A stretch of DNA of 64,000 nt from Combretum micranthum (lineage: Eukaryota; Streptophyta; Magnoliopsida; Myrtales; Combretaceae). A program made the position numbers and the translations under genes. Where the stretch lies: assembly GCA_024138025.1 (NCBI GenBank), contig JAMXBD010001372.1, positions 124,001-188,000 of the forward strand. The letters are read 5' to 3'. Under the pieces are notes generated by a model. The model searched no databases. It saw nothing but the letters and a program-made list of their open reading frames with translations, and had not been told where the DNA came from. Below, piece after piece: positions 31,905 to 44,381 of the stretch (position 1 is the first letter of the stretch; each line of letters begins with the position of its first letter).

Positions 31905-33940
31905 AAGAATGAAAAAAAAAAAAAAAAAACTAGCAAACCCAATTTGTAAGTGAATGCATAATAGTTAATAGTAATGGAAGACATATATATTATATATATT
32001 GACTGTGAATGTGCAATGGAGCACTTAGGAGATAGTGATAACTGCAAATGGATGTGGAATAGTTAATGGTTATTGGGAACAGTTATTGTAAATGTGTGCA
32101 GGTATGGCATAGTTAATGCCATTGAAAGTGAGGAAGTGGAAAAAAAAAAAACGTGAGGAGCCATGTTTTTCTTTTTTAACTTGTATACCATATATAGAAC
32201 AAAAAAAAAAAAATTGTAGACCATAGGAAACTACAAATCTATATACAGTTTAGCTTGTTCTATAGGACCATACGCTAAATGTTCAAAATTTTTTTTTTGC
32301 CATCACTAAATGTTTAAATTTATTAAGTACTTTAAATGACATTAAACTAACAACTTGATATTTTGACCTGAATTTTTGATAGGAAATTAGGGATTTGGTT
32401 AATTAATAATGCTTTGATAATATAGATAATAAATTAAAATAACTATAAAACTTATAAAATGTACAATAAATACTAGCAAAATGCATACTTGTGATGCCTC
32501 TATTGAGAATAACAAAAACCTTTATATTTATTTTGATTTGAAGTCAAATTTTAAAACTTTACATTTCAATAAGTAATTTTATAAATTTTCAATTTTTTCA
32601 ACAATATAAAATTACTTAATTTTAGCCAATAATTTGTAAAATTATTCTCAATCGTATATTTAAATTCTAAAACATTATAGCAGATTAAATATTAATATGT
32701 AATTGTTATCTATTTTCTTTTGTAATATATATACACTAATATCAAATGAGATTGTCAACTATCAACTTTAATATTACTAATAATTTAGCATATTTCTAAT
32801 AAAAAATAAATACACAAAACATATGCCTTTTGCTTTGATATTTGATGATAACTAATAAATACTTTGAAATACAACAAAAAAAACACCAAAATATCCCAAA
32901 CCGTTGAACATTTTTTTATAGTAGAACCACACTTATAAATATAGATGATGTGTATAATCAATATTGGTTATTATTTAGAAACAATTAACATAATTATATA
33001 TTTGAATGGCTCGATCTAAACAAATTTAAAAGGAAAATAGTTTTACGAAGTTATTTATAAATTCAAGGTCCACAAAATGAATATCTTTTTTACATGTTTT
33101 ATAAATTTCAAAGTACTATTATAAACAATATTCTTGGTAAAACAACAAGTAAATATTTAAGTGTGAGGGGCTATAAAAAAGAGGTAATTCATTTTTTTCC
33201 TTTAAGATTTAGGTTTTTTTTTTTTTTGAAAGTGAAATAAATAGCATTAAAAGATTTAGGTTTTTTTTTTCTTAATGAAATAAATAGCATTAAAAGAATA
33301 TTACTAGCAGATGTTACCTACAATGCATGAGATAACAAAAGGTAGAAGTATAATAAAATTTTAAATATGTTGTTTAATCTTCTATATTTATGCTAGTGTT
33401 TTAGAAAAACAATGACCTCTTTTATGAGTGAGGATTATTATATATTTCGTATTGTTTGTGTATTGACTTTTATGTTCGAAATTATTAGTAAATTTATTTA
33501 CCTAATAAATTTTACATATTTAGTAACCAAGTTTAGTTTTAATTTGACTCATTTCCCCTTTTTCTTCTCAATTTTACTTTCCTCTATCTCTTAGTTTGTG
33601 TGCGTATATATATATATATATATATCTTTTTTCATCTCATATTAGCTTATGTATATCTAGTTTTATAAAAATAAAAGATATCTTTTAAATAAAAGTATGA
33701 TATCTCCATTTTTTTTTAATTCTATATGATTTACCATTTCAAATTTTAGTGGTACGACATATTGAATTTTAGCACACATGAAAAATTTTATATTGTTTTC
33801 CATCATTTTATTGTTATATTATATACCATAATACTTGTTATAACCATCAAATATATGTTACATATAATATTAGGATTATAATATATTACTATTATTAAGA
33901 CTGTTGTAATTAATTCAATTCCAAAAATGAATAGATAAAA

Positions 33941-34205
33941 TAACTACTTAATCTATCAACCAACCACTCTACTCAACAAACCATTATCCATGTCCTTATC
34001 ACATACATTACTAATCAAGTCTATCCCAACAAACCAATATCCATATGTTTATCACATATATACATAACTACTTAATCTATCAACCAACCATTCCCATATT
34101 CCCCACTCTACTCAACAAACCATTATCCATGTCCTTATCACATACATTACTAATCAAGTCTATCCCAACAAACCAATATCCATATGTTTATCACATATAT
34201 ACATA
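33941..34205. repeat. Tandem duplication inside the CACTA element
   Basis: A block beginning TAACTACTTAATCTATCAAC and holding CATTATCCATGTCCTTATCA and CAATATCCATATGTTTATCA occurs twice. Spacing is 124 bases at the start and 140 after a 16-base insertion in the second copy. Apart from that insertion the copies are almost identical, so the duplication looks young relative to the decay of the element's genes. Confidence 0.85.
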
Positions 34206-35537
34206 ACTATAACAAATTCATTAAGTGACTGGAAATTACTCATTGCAAAATCATGCATGTTATCAAGTAATATTAAAAAAAAATAAAAATAAAGTCTGAA
34301 GTTAATTGCATATTTCCTTTTTTTTTTTTAGATCTTTATCTTCATTACAATAATATACATAAATATATATGTATTGATAAAGCTTTTATATAATTTCTAA
34401 TTTAATATTATATTGATTCTACTAAAATGTATAGTTTTAATATCTATGTTTGAAGTTTTTTATATTATGTTTCCTAATGTGGTAGCTAGAAGTTATTAAT
34501 TGTTTTATAAGATAAAATTTAGTTTCCAAGTTTTATGTTATTTGAAAGAATTCACTAAAAACAAACAAGAATAGAGAGGTTCTCCATCTAATGGCAAGAA
34601 GTTTCATTAGTGGCTAATTTATTTTTTCAAAAATGTTCACTGTAGACTTATTATATATTACTTAAGTCACCATTTTATTGTCTTCTTTAATTTTATTTTG
34701 TTAACATCATTTTCTTTTATGTTTATCTGTTGCACCTCCATGTTATATATGCTAAATTTTTCTTAAAAGTTTATCATTATGATCAAATTTTCTCTTATTT
34801 CTATGTTATATGCCTAAACAATAATGATTGATAGAATATGATTAACTTGTTAACATTTTTATCTAATTTTGCACAAGCAATGTGAATATGCCACTGCTAA
34901 TGTATATAAATATAAATATGTTATATGTGATATATATATATATATTGCACATATATATTTGTTATATTTATTGCAATGATTTTTGTGTCTCAGTGTACCT
35001 AATACACAGATTTAGATGATAAAGAGAGTTTCCCTTTGATTGGCTTCCATTTTTCTTGCATTGATTCAGAACATGGATTAAAAGTATATATATTGGTTAT
35101 ATCATTTTGTTAGTAAGTATGATTGAGAAATGCCAAAAGTTCGTGAAAACCAATTATGTATGTAATCATAATATTATCGTAACCATTTAACTTATGTTAA
35201 CAACATATATGTATAAATATTATAATGTATATATTATATAATTTATACCATATGAAAACTTTAATGGATCAAAATCCATTAATATTTTAATTGTGAATAG
35301 ACAATGGTGTTTTGTTCTTTTTATTTTCTATTTGTGTTCCATTCTTTTGTTCATTCTATCAATCGAACAACTTAATAACAATACAATAAAATTTAAGTGA
35401 ACAAAGTAATTGCATTCAATACTTATTAAAACCTAATTCAATTACACTATAATGGCTATGCATTATGACCTTAATTTATTTAGGAAAGTGAGATGCTTAA
35501 ACATGTCTTTAAAATAAATTAAAAACACCAAAGATAG

Positions 35538-35726
35538 TTAATCAGTACTCATATCACTAGACCCATCAGGACGATCTACACGTGGTCTATAGACTCCATC
35601 TTCTTGTCCACTGGATGATCCACCGAACATTTGTGGCCTTGGAAACATCAAATAAAATGGGGTAAAGGATGATTGTGGCTGTGAATGGCCCATTGATCTG
35701 CATCGGCTATGGCCCATTTGACCCAT
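35538..35726 (-). pseudogene. Exon-like Q/S/P-rich fragment within the CACTA element
   Basis: A 62-codon frame reading MGQMGHSRCRSMGHSQPQSS and ending GSSSGQEDGVYRPRVDRPDG... before a stop. Its composition differs from the AT-rich surroundings (normal codon mixture, few Lys/Asn/Ile). It could be the last exon of the element's own protein or a captured host exon. Family not recognised. Confidence 0.35.
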
Positions 35727-36986
35727 TGGATGAAACTATAAGTTTTTGTTTTAATGTTTTTTTTTAAGAAAAAACAATTATGCATAAATTACAAAAATTG
35801 TTATGTCATTGAGATATTAATGAAATAAATAATGTTTCTTGTTAGGCTAGAATCTTATTCATCTAATATAATAATTTAGTCACTAAAGTAATTTTTTTTT
35901 ATTCCTTTCACATAAGTGAAATTTTCATTAAGATCTTAATGAAATATTGAAAAGAAGATCTTATTTTTCAAGGGATATTTGTTTTTATATTTAGTTCTTT
36001 GTTAAGATTTGATTGTTTTTTCTAATATTATTTGTTTGTTTAGTTATTTTCAAGATTTTCTCCATCATCAATTTGATGTTAGTTAAGATAATTTGGTTAT
36101 TATAAAATCTATAGATAGTTATCAAATTTATTGATATTTTCAAGTGAAAAACTAATAGGATAATTGTGAGTGGAAAAAAAAAGTAATTGTGGAAAGTGGA
36201 AGATAAACAAAGAAGAAAAGAAAAAGACAATTCAAATTAAAATTTAGTTTAAAGTTACTAAATATTATGGTTAAAGGTTTTGCACTTTTAATTTATTTTC
36301 GTTTGAATACAATAGAGATAATATTTTCTTACCAATAAATAAAATGGTTTTCTTATGAAAAACTATAAAGCAATAATAGTACCACAAAAACTATAAAATC
36401 TTAATTAGATAAGCAATTGTGTACCTTAATATAGATAAAATTTATTTACAATTAATTGTTTATTAATATAACCACCTATAAAAAAATATTTAATGTCCAC
36501 TTTCTTGCTACTTGTTTATGACTTAGTTAGATTATTGCTATTCTTTTCAAATGGACAACATGATGATTTCTATTTTTGTTTGCAAGCAATGCTAGAAGTC
36601 ATCGATTTCAACTTTTATGAATTTCTAAAAAAAATTGAGGCTTTTCATGCAATTTGTGAATGCTAGAGTGGTTTGCATATAATGTTTATTTCTTTTTCTA
36701 TTTATTTATTCATCTTTTTAAATAGCAACCTATGGCAGGGACCATTTCACTTCGCCAAATGATAAAGTAATATGGTTCCCACAATAAGTAGTTATTTGTA
36801 AAAATAAAAAAAAACAAGTCACTCTAGTATTTTGAATAAAGTATTTTATATAAAAATATGTTATAGTGTTATTGTAGGGACAAAGTCCCTGCGAAAAAGA
36901 AGTTAAAAATAAATAAAAAAAACGCTGCTAAAAGTTATGTTCCTACAATAACCTTGCTACGAAAAACAAAATTTTTAGTAGTGTAT

Positions 36987-38054
36987 ATATATATAATATA
37001 TATAATTGTGTAGTTCTTATTTGGTTGGTCCAATAAAGAGATAATTTCTTGAATTTTGTAAATGCAGCAACACTAATAGCTTATAATTAGTAATGCAAGC
37101 TTTTGCTTATTTAATATTGCAAGTGTTGTTGCCTGACGATTTGCTAATTCCAAATATAATATTACAACAGCAAGAAGATGTGTACATCCAGCTACAGGCG
37201 ACATTTTATACGGAACTCAACGTGCTCTCCTCTCAGTTTTGATGCATGACATTAAGGTCAGATATATGTAACTAGAAATTTGCTAGTTTTCTTTTCAAGA
37301 CATTCACATGAGTTAAAAAGACAATCAATCTACATGTTTATTGAAGGGATTTATAAAACATATATATGATAAGTAAGTACTGATATTTTTTAACACATAA
37401 CCATATTTATAGATTACGAATCTAATTTATTTAAACTAATCGATTTAGTATCTCAATTATTAGATAGACCTTTATATATAGCCCCACTTGAAAAACTTAT
37501 TAATGGTAAATACATAATTTTATAATTCTGTTTTCTAAAAATCTAGAGATCCTCCTTCATTCAAAGACCGGTCTATTGGTTGTTGATTTTCCACCGCAGA
37601 AAGACACAACCCCCAAAAAATTAATAATAATAAAATAAAGAAAAATTAAAGGGGAAAAAATAAAAGAAAAAACAAAATGAATGAAGTCAAAGAAGAGATT
37701 TTATTTTTTAACAAAACTTGAAGAATTATCGTTGCCTATTTTTCCTCATCATGCCATATCGTTTCATATCCCAAACAAAAAGAAATAGAAGAAAAGAACT
37801 AATTGCAATTGATTTTTTGTAATCCCACTCCAGGAGGCTGTGTTTCATGATCATAACCACGTCTCCTGGAGTAATTCCATGATTTTTAATCGTTACTATC
37901 TTGATCTCGACCATATATATTTTTATTTGTTAGATTAATTTTTGCATAGTGTTGCATCGATCAGATTTTCTAGAATACATATCATTGTAGTTTTAATTTC
38001 AAAATTTTCTTAGGATTTGGTTTGGATTTCTACAAAGGGGAAATGCGGGAAAAC
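36987..38054. other. Spacer between the CACTA element and the TTL pseudogene
   Basis: No firm gene. At about 37165-37255 a short stretch can be read as CVHPATGDILYGTQRALLSV..., with codon-like composition, then a possible GT donor; too short to assign. At 37828-37871 there is a perfect inverted repeat (separate entry). The presumed promoter of the former TTL gene lies toward the right end; no clear TATA box was chosen. Confidence 0.4.
37828..37871. repeat. Perfect 9-bp inverted repeat upstream of the TTL pseudogene
   Basis: CTCCAGGAG at 37828-37836 and CTCCTGGAG at 37863-37871, separated by 26 bases, about 190 bases before the TTL start. It lies within a small - strand open frame (37914-37726) whose protein I do not recognise. 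Confidence 0.55.
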
Positions 38055-41013
38055 ATGGGAGAAGCCTCAACGGAGAGATCAACTGGTTGTGGCTTGCTAA
38101 ATGCTGTGTTGGGACGGCGTACATTTTGGCCTAAAAGGAGCACATCCACAGGTTCCATCACCACTCCTCGCACCACCAACCAAACCGACCTTAAATCGCC
38201 AACCACCCCCACCAGGAGGCCGCGTGGCAACTCCGACGAGGCCACCTTCCTCGAATTCTCGTCTAAAGCATCAGATATTCCTCCTAGACCTGTTAGGGCA
38301 GCACATCCATACATGCCCTCTCATACCACCTATGACCAAAACCAACTAGGCCCTCAAGATCGCGCTGGGCGCCTACAACCGGACCAGCCTCCAGGAAACC
38401 TTCCCAGAACCATTACGGCTACGGCAACCAAGTCAAGACGGTGCCTAGAGAGGCGATAGGGATTTCGGGGGCTCGAAACCATGATCGCGGATCATCAGAA
38501 ATCTAGGGGAAGTAACACACTTGTTAGGGCATCATCTAGCAATGTAATGTTGTATGGAAATTTAGGTAACCTGAGACAACCAGGACAAGGTAATAATATA
38601 AATGCAACTAACAATCCTCAAAAATCCGCAACACGGGCTGTTGTGGATTCTTCTAGCCCGAATGGAAGTTACACGTATGGTAGTGGAATGGGTAGTAATA
38701 AGCCAAATAAGGAACCCCAATCTAACGATGCATCATCCTCGTCCTCCTCCGCCGCCGCTCCTCCTGCATCGTTTTGTCGCGCTTTGTCGACGCGGATGGA
38801 TCCCGAAACGTTGAAAATCATGGGCAATGAAGATTATAAGAATGGGAGGTTTGCAGAAGCATTGGCCCTGTATGAGGCAGCGATTTCGATTGATCCAAAC
38901 AAGGCTGCGTATCGAAGCAACAAGAGCGCCGCGTTAACCGCCTTGGGACGGCTTCTTGAGGCGGTTTTGGAATGTAAAGAAGCCATCAGGATTGAGCCCC
39001 ATTACCAGAGAGCTCACAATCGGTTGGCATCTTTATATTTGAGGTAAATGATAAAATGTTTAGAACGTCTTTTTTATATATGTAGTTCTAATGTTATGTT
39101 GTTTCCTGGACTAGATTTCGTAATTCTTGCTTTTATTACGACAGAATACCTATTACCTTTGATTTACTTATTTTAAGGCGGAATGGATAACAACTTTACA
39201 TAATATAATTTTTATCCAAAAAACCCTTAGTTATGTAATAAGATAATACATTTCCGACCATATTCCATTCCAATGAACCAACTATAACGTGATTACGACA
39301 AGATATGAAATGAGTATTATATATTTATGAACTTGTTGTGTTCGTAGATTAGGGAAGCAGAGAAGGCGATATATCATTATAAATGTGCAGGGCCTGAAGC
39401 TGATCCTGACGACATTGCAAAGGCTAAAAATCTCCAAATACTCCTCCAAAGGTGCACGGACGCTCGTAAGGTTAGAGATTGGAGCACTCTGATCAAAGAA
39501 AGCAATCGTGCCATTTCCTCAGGTGCAGATTCTGCTCCCCAGGTAACACCTATCCAACAATTTGAAAAAAAAAAAAAAATTCACAAATTTTATATCCGCA
39601 TCGCGGGTGCATATACCGCAATATACCAAAAACATGGCATATCACTCATTGAAGAAATAATTTTCATGAATTTTTTTTCTTTTTAATTGTAATATGGGAA
39701 GATATTTGCATTGCAAGCGGAGGCGTGTTTGAAACTCCACAGACATCAAGATGCGGTTGAAACATTATCAAGGGGTCCGAATTTCAGCGTGGACGAATGT
39801 ACTAAGTTCCTCGGCCCCATTGGTAATGCCAATTTACTTGTCGTCCGAGCCCAAGTTGACATGGCTGCCGGCAGGTTCGTATGCTTCTCGTACTAAAATT
39901 GATCAATTTTAATGTTTTTGAGATACTGAATCGAACAATTTTAATGTTGTATTTTGTGTAAAATTCTTATAAAAATGAGAAAAGATTCATTAAAATCTAG
40001 TTATTGCAGTGCTTAAATGGGAAACAATATTTTTCTTATCCGTTTAATAACATAATGAACAGATTCGAGGACGCCTTGGAGGCGGTTCAGCGAGCCGCTC
40101 GGCTCGATTCGACGAACAGGGAAGTGAATATGGTAATGAAGAGGGCTCGAGCCGTGGCAGCAACACGGGCGAGAGGGAATGAGCTGTTCAAGGCTTCAAG
40201 ATTTAGCGAGGCTTGTGTAGCATATGGAGAGGGACTTGAACATGATCCACACAACTCGGTTTTGTTGTGCAATCGAGCAGCTTGTCGGCCAAACTTGGGC
40301 AATTTGAGAAAGCCATTGAAGATTGTACCCATGCCCTCAATGTGCGACCATCTTATATTAAGGCAAGACTAAGAAGAGCAGATTGCTATGCAAAGGTAAT
40401 CTGTATATATATACATATATATATATATATATAATAGCATTTGGTGCACTACAAGATTTGCGATAAATATGGATAAGTAGAATCATCTAATAATGCATTC
40501 TAGGTTTAAGGAATCTATGGACTTGGATAAAAAATTTATTACTCGTCATTCATTATAATCATAATTCCTGAGTTTTATTTCTTACGAATAGTTATTACGA
40601 TATTTAGTTTACTGAATTGCGATTCCACAATGAATACCTATTACGGAAAACATTGAATAATCATTTTTATTTTAAACTTATGAATACCAATTTAATGTTA
40701 GAATTTTTTTAAATATTATTATTTAAATAAAAATTAATAATAAAAAAATCCTATTATAGCTTATATTATTCCACCAGAATTCTAAATGCTAAATTTTGAA
40801 AGGGTTTGATATGTGGTGTACTTGGTGTAGTTGGAAAAATGGGAAGCTTCATTACAAGATTACGAAGTACTTAGAAATGAAACACCGGAAGACGAAGAGG
40901 TTATTCGGGCCATGTGCGAGGTCCAGGCCCAACTAAAGAGACACCAACCTGAAAATGGAACCATGGTTTCCGCTTCAAGCAACCAGCAAAGTCGGCACCA
41001 TTGCGCATCACCA
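38055..41013 (+). pseudogene. TTL-type TPR protein gene, frameshifted and lacking the thioredoxin-like domain
   Basis: TTL proteins are cytosolic TPR scaffolds with a thioredoxin-like C-terminus, acting in osmotic-stress and brassinosteroid responses. Exons: 38055-39043, 39348 or 39353-39542, 39702-39874, 40063-40395, 40831-41013. The start MGEASTERSTGCGLLNAVLG fits the family N-terminus. MIADHQKSRG and ASSSNVMLYGNLGNLRQPG lead to the first TPR block (MGNEDYKNGRFAEALALYEA), exon 2 (ADPDDIAKAK...), exon 3 (LHRHQDAVETLSRGPNF), exon 4 (RGNELFKASRFSEACVAYGE) and exon 5 (WEASLQDYEVL). Breaks: about 38330-38470 is read in another frame (there QNHYGYGNQVKTVPREAIGI is clear) with a stop at 38457; one base is missing near 40289 in exon 4 after NRAACR. 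Exon 2 keeps frame only if the acceptor ending at 39352 is used. No thioredoxin-like domain follows exon 5. Assembly errors could explain single-base breaks but not the missing domain. Confidence 0.88.
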
Positions 41014-42356
41014 GGTATTTATTTATGAAAAGAGAAAATTAATGTCTTAATACTTATATGATTCATGTCTAAGATAAATCTTTCATTTGAATAAAATTAT
41101 TGGTTAAATAAATACAGAATCACATAAAGTAGGAACATTATAATTGAAAGGTTATAACGGATACTAAGTTCTAAGATGTATAATTTCATGCCATACCATA
41201 CCATACCATACCATACCATGTATTTTATTACTTTGACAACTTTAATGTAATAATCGGTAGATGGAAATAGACACAAAATGAAAATTGGATTTGGGGTTCA
41301 ATTTCCACTTTTATGTTTGGAATTGTTCTCAACAGCAGGAATTGCAATTTTGGGAAATCAACAATTCCAGTTTAATAGGGAATTTAAGCAGAAATTGCAA
41401 TTTCTTTACTCCCTTATTACTATTAACCATTTGAATTAATTTTTTATCAACCACATACTTATTATTGAGGGTATTTTTTTGTTTAATATGTATTTTATTC
41501 CATTCCATTTTTAGGATATCTATTCCAATCCATTTTGTTTCAGACAAACGGTATATCAAACATGAAATAATTAGCTATTCTTGAATATAAAATGGTGCTG
41601 TCAGCCATTATTAGGTACATTTACCTAACTATCTAGTCATTTAAATATCATTTTCTCAACTTTTTTTTTTCCCCTCTTTGATCACATATAATTGCATATT
41701 TTTAATGCAAAACCCTAATATGAATTTTATTAGGTGGGAATTGAAGACCGGATGGATATGGCACAATTCGACCTGTGTTCAAGAAAAACATGCAACACGA
41801 ACTGCAATCAGAGGAGGAAAACTATGAAATGCCGGAGAGTTCATGAAAGCACCTCGGATCCGGTGTCATAGGACGACAAGAGGCCAAAAGAGCAGGACGT
41901 GAGGACCGTCCGTATAGCTTCTAGTCTTAGTTCCTTACAAAAGTGAATATAAATAGGTTATTGAATAGGAAATTGATTTGGTTTAGGGGGAACATCTTCA
42001 AAAAAATCGAAAAAAGTCATTGATGATTTGAATGTTTTTAAAAGAAAACAAAAGCACTGGCCGTACATTTTTTGTATAGTTGAATTTTTGTGATTGTCTT
42101 TTTTGTTCTTTGTCCACCAACTTGGTGTATAAAAATTGCAATCCATTCGGATTTTTGTTTCATTTCCTTTTTTTTTTGTTTTTTGTTATTGGTTTTTTAT
42201 TTCTTTTCTTTTTTCAGCAAGCATATTGCCTTTCTAATTTTATTATGTACTTATGCCCTGTCTGCTTTAAAACAATTAATGCGCCTGATATCTTTGTATC
42301 CTTTTTACCTTATGATTATTTCAATCTACCCATACCCATTCCGCAATTGATGATAT
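41014..42356. other. Region where the TTL C-terminus would be expected; no domain found
   Basis: Searched by eye in all + frames for the thioredoxin-like tail expected after exon 5; not seen. Near 41734-41930 a stretch free of long AT runs follows an AG, but I cannot match it to TTL. The frames at 42080-42391 fall in a T-rich tract and are phenylalanine-rich shadows. Confidence 0.5.
41191..41215. repeat. (CCATA)5 pentanucleotide microsatellite
   Basis: Five perfect CCATA units followed by CCATG, just downstream of the last recognisable TTL exon. Confidence 0.9.
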
Positions 42357-42816
42357 TAGGACTGCAAATGAATCGAGTTAAAACAATGTAATATTGAGAT
42401 CGAATTCAAATTTGGCTTGAAATATTAAAACTCAAACAAGGTTATAGTTCGATCAAATTTAAGATTTTGAGTTCAAATTCAGCTTAAAATAGCACTACCT
42501 AATCTCGAATTCGAATCAATTAAATTCATTTATGTTTGATTTATTAAAGAATATATCTTTAATTCTAATTAAAATAATATTAATACCCAAACTCAATTCC
42601 AATTCGATTAATATTTATACTTGGCTCGAACTTGATAAAACCTAATTGCGCTTACAATCTAATCGAGCTAAATCTACAAAGCTTGAGCTCGGCTTGATAA
42701 ACTATTCGAGTAGTTTGCATTTGAGCTCGACTCGACTATTTTCAAATCAGATTTGAGTAAACATCGAGCCGAATTCTAGTAGTTTGTGAATTGGTTTAGT
42801 TTATTTATACACTCTA
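42357..42816. mobile_element. Non-autonomous hAT-like element (460 bp)
   Basis: Left end TAGGACTGCAAATGAATCGA, similar to the ends of the 4487-5112 element; right end closing in ACTCTA. Flanking 8-mers are GATGATAT (42349-42356) and GGTGATAT (42817-42824), seven of eight identical. The interior is rich in AGCTCGA/TCGAGCT words in both directions, again like 4487-5112, so the two probably belong to one family. Non-coding. Confidence 0.75.
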
Positions 42817-42824
42817 GGTGATAT

Positions 42825-44381
42825 GTAAATGTGTATGGTCGGAATTTTTCTTTTTCTTTTTTGCTTTTTATTCACTTTGTTAGCTATGTGCAAGATTTTA
42901 ACAAGAGGTTTAATTTAATGCAAGTCTTGTAATTTGGTGAATGAATTTTGCTAAGCTCAATTCTCTCTTCTCTATAGGTGTAATAACAAGCCATTAAAAA
43001 AAATCTAAAACTATAACAATTATTTTATATGTTTCTATTAAAAATTAATATTAGGACCGATCTTTTTTGTATTTATACATATTGTACTGACGTGAGAGGT
43101 ATATAACGATAATAACATGGATATAATATATTTAACAGCATAAAAGTGAGTAGCTGTTAGACAATACTTTAGAGTAGTCTTCTTTATTTGACATTATGCC
43201 CATTAACAATTTATAATTAATGAAATAAGTATATAATAAAGTGTGTGGATTATCTTATTTTCATATATATCTTACATATATCAGATATGCATTTATATCT
43301 TACATATTTAATTTAAGGTCGACATCCAGATTTTTAACGACGTAATTAATCCGATTATTATAGAAACTTCGACTCGTCAACTCCACAATAACCTTGTAGG
43401 GTGACGGATTTTAGGCCAGATTTCAAAACTCTGTGGGTATCAAATCAAGTTTTTGGATTACAATAAAAATCCATGGGAAACTCAAACTCCATAAAAGGGT
43501 AATAAGATGATATAATATCAATAACCACAGCATACATAATAGTCAATAAAAATATAACAAGACAATGACTCAATCAATGGTCTACTTCGCGACTCATTAT
43601 TTGTCGTCTTATAATCACCGTCACCAATATTATTACCTCTAATGGATTGTTGGGATCAATAGGATTAAAGATTGATAATAATCAATAGCATAAAACAATT
43701 AAATAAATAGGATAAAGGAAGAGAAAATGACACCAATGACTTACATGAGAAAAACTCTAATAAGAGTGAAAAAAACCACAAGCAAAAAAAAAAAAAAAAA
43801 AAAGAGATCAGTATTGAAGAAAAGAGTACAAAGATGATAAATATTCAAGATTGTCCAATCTCAAAAACTCTCAAGAGTCTCTTGGTAGAAAAATCTCTTA
43901 AAAGTGTTTTTAAGTCTCTCAAGAAAACACTAGGACTTAGATACTTATCTCTCGCTCTCTCTCTCTCTATATATATATGGGTGAGGTAAAATAACAACAA
44001 AAATATCTCAACAAAATGCAACTAAGGCAAATACAATTATCTGACCCGCTTGCCTTAGCAATTACACTATAGGTTTTACGATGGGCTTTGGGTATATGTT
44101 TTAGTTTAATTTTAGGAAATTCTCCTAAGTCTAGGGACAAGTTCATATTTAGTGAAACATATCCCAAACCCATTTTGGCTAATGTCTTCAAGAATATCTT
44201 TCAATTACTTGCTAAGCAATTTTACTGAACAGAATAAAAGAACACTCAACAAAGAGCTACGCAGCATCAAACACATACGAATGCCGAATATCGTGAATCA
44301 CACACGTACATGAATATGATGGAATGACAAACATAAACACCTAAGTCTTCATAGCCTTTAGACTTAGAATAGCTCATGACA
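42825..44381. other. Spacer before the nested LTR stack
   Basis: No gene seen. Contains a 20-base A run (43784-43803) and a CTCTCTCT/TATATATA junction near 43950-43977. The stretch 43800-43960 has repeated AAGTCTCTCAAGA-type words and resembles a retroelement leader, without boundaries. Confidence 0.45.

Larger units (their letters stand above)
30471..36983. mobile_element. CACTA (En/Spm) DNA transposon, 6.5 kb, non-autonomous
   Basis: The left end starts CACTACAAAAAATTCATC and the right end finishes TTTTTAGTAGTG, its imperfect inverse. The 3-bp target duplication TAT is present on both sides (30468-30470 and 36984-36986), as expected for this superfamily. Subterminal regions are packed with short GGGAT/ATCCC palindromes: 30500-30830 on the left (for example GCAGGGATGGCATCCCTGC) and 36870-36960 on the right (GTAGGGACAAAGTCCCTGC). 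CACTA transposases bind such arrays. No DDE transposase domain is recognisable; only small exon-like scraps remain near both ends on the - strand. Confidence 0.92.

Noticed and set aside
37726..37914. 62-codon - strand frame containing NHGITPGDVVMIMKHS
   Set aside because: It faintly resembles the GDVV motif region of acyl-activating enzymes, but is too short, has no flanking motifs and contains the inverted repeat; not enough to call.
42080..42391. Phenylalanine-rich overlapping frames after the TTL pseudogene
   Set aside because: Produced by a T-rich tract; two frames are open at once and neither resembles the missing thioredoxin-like domain.
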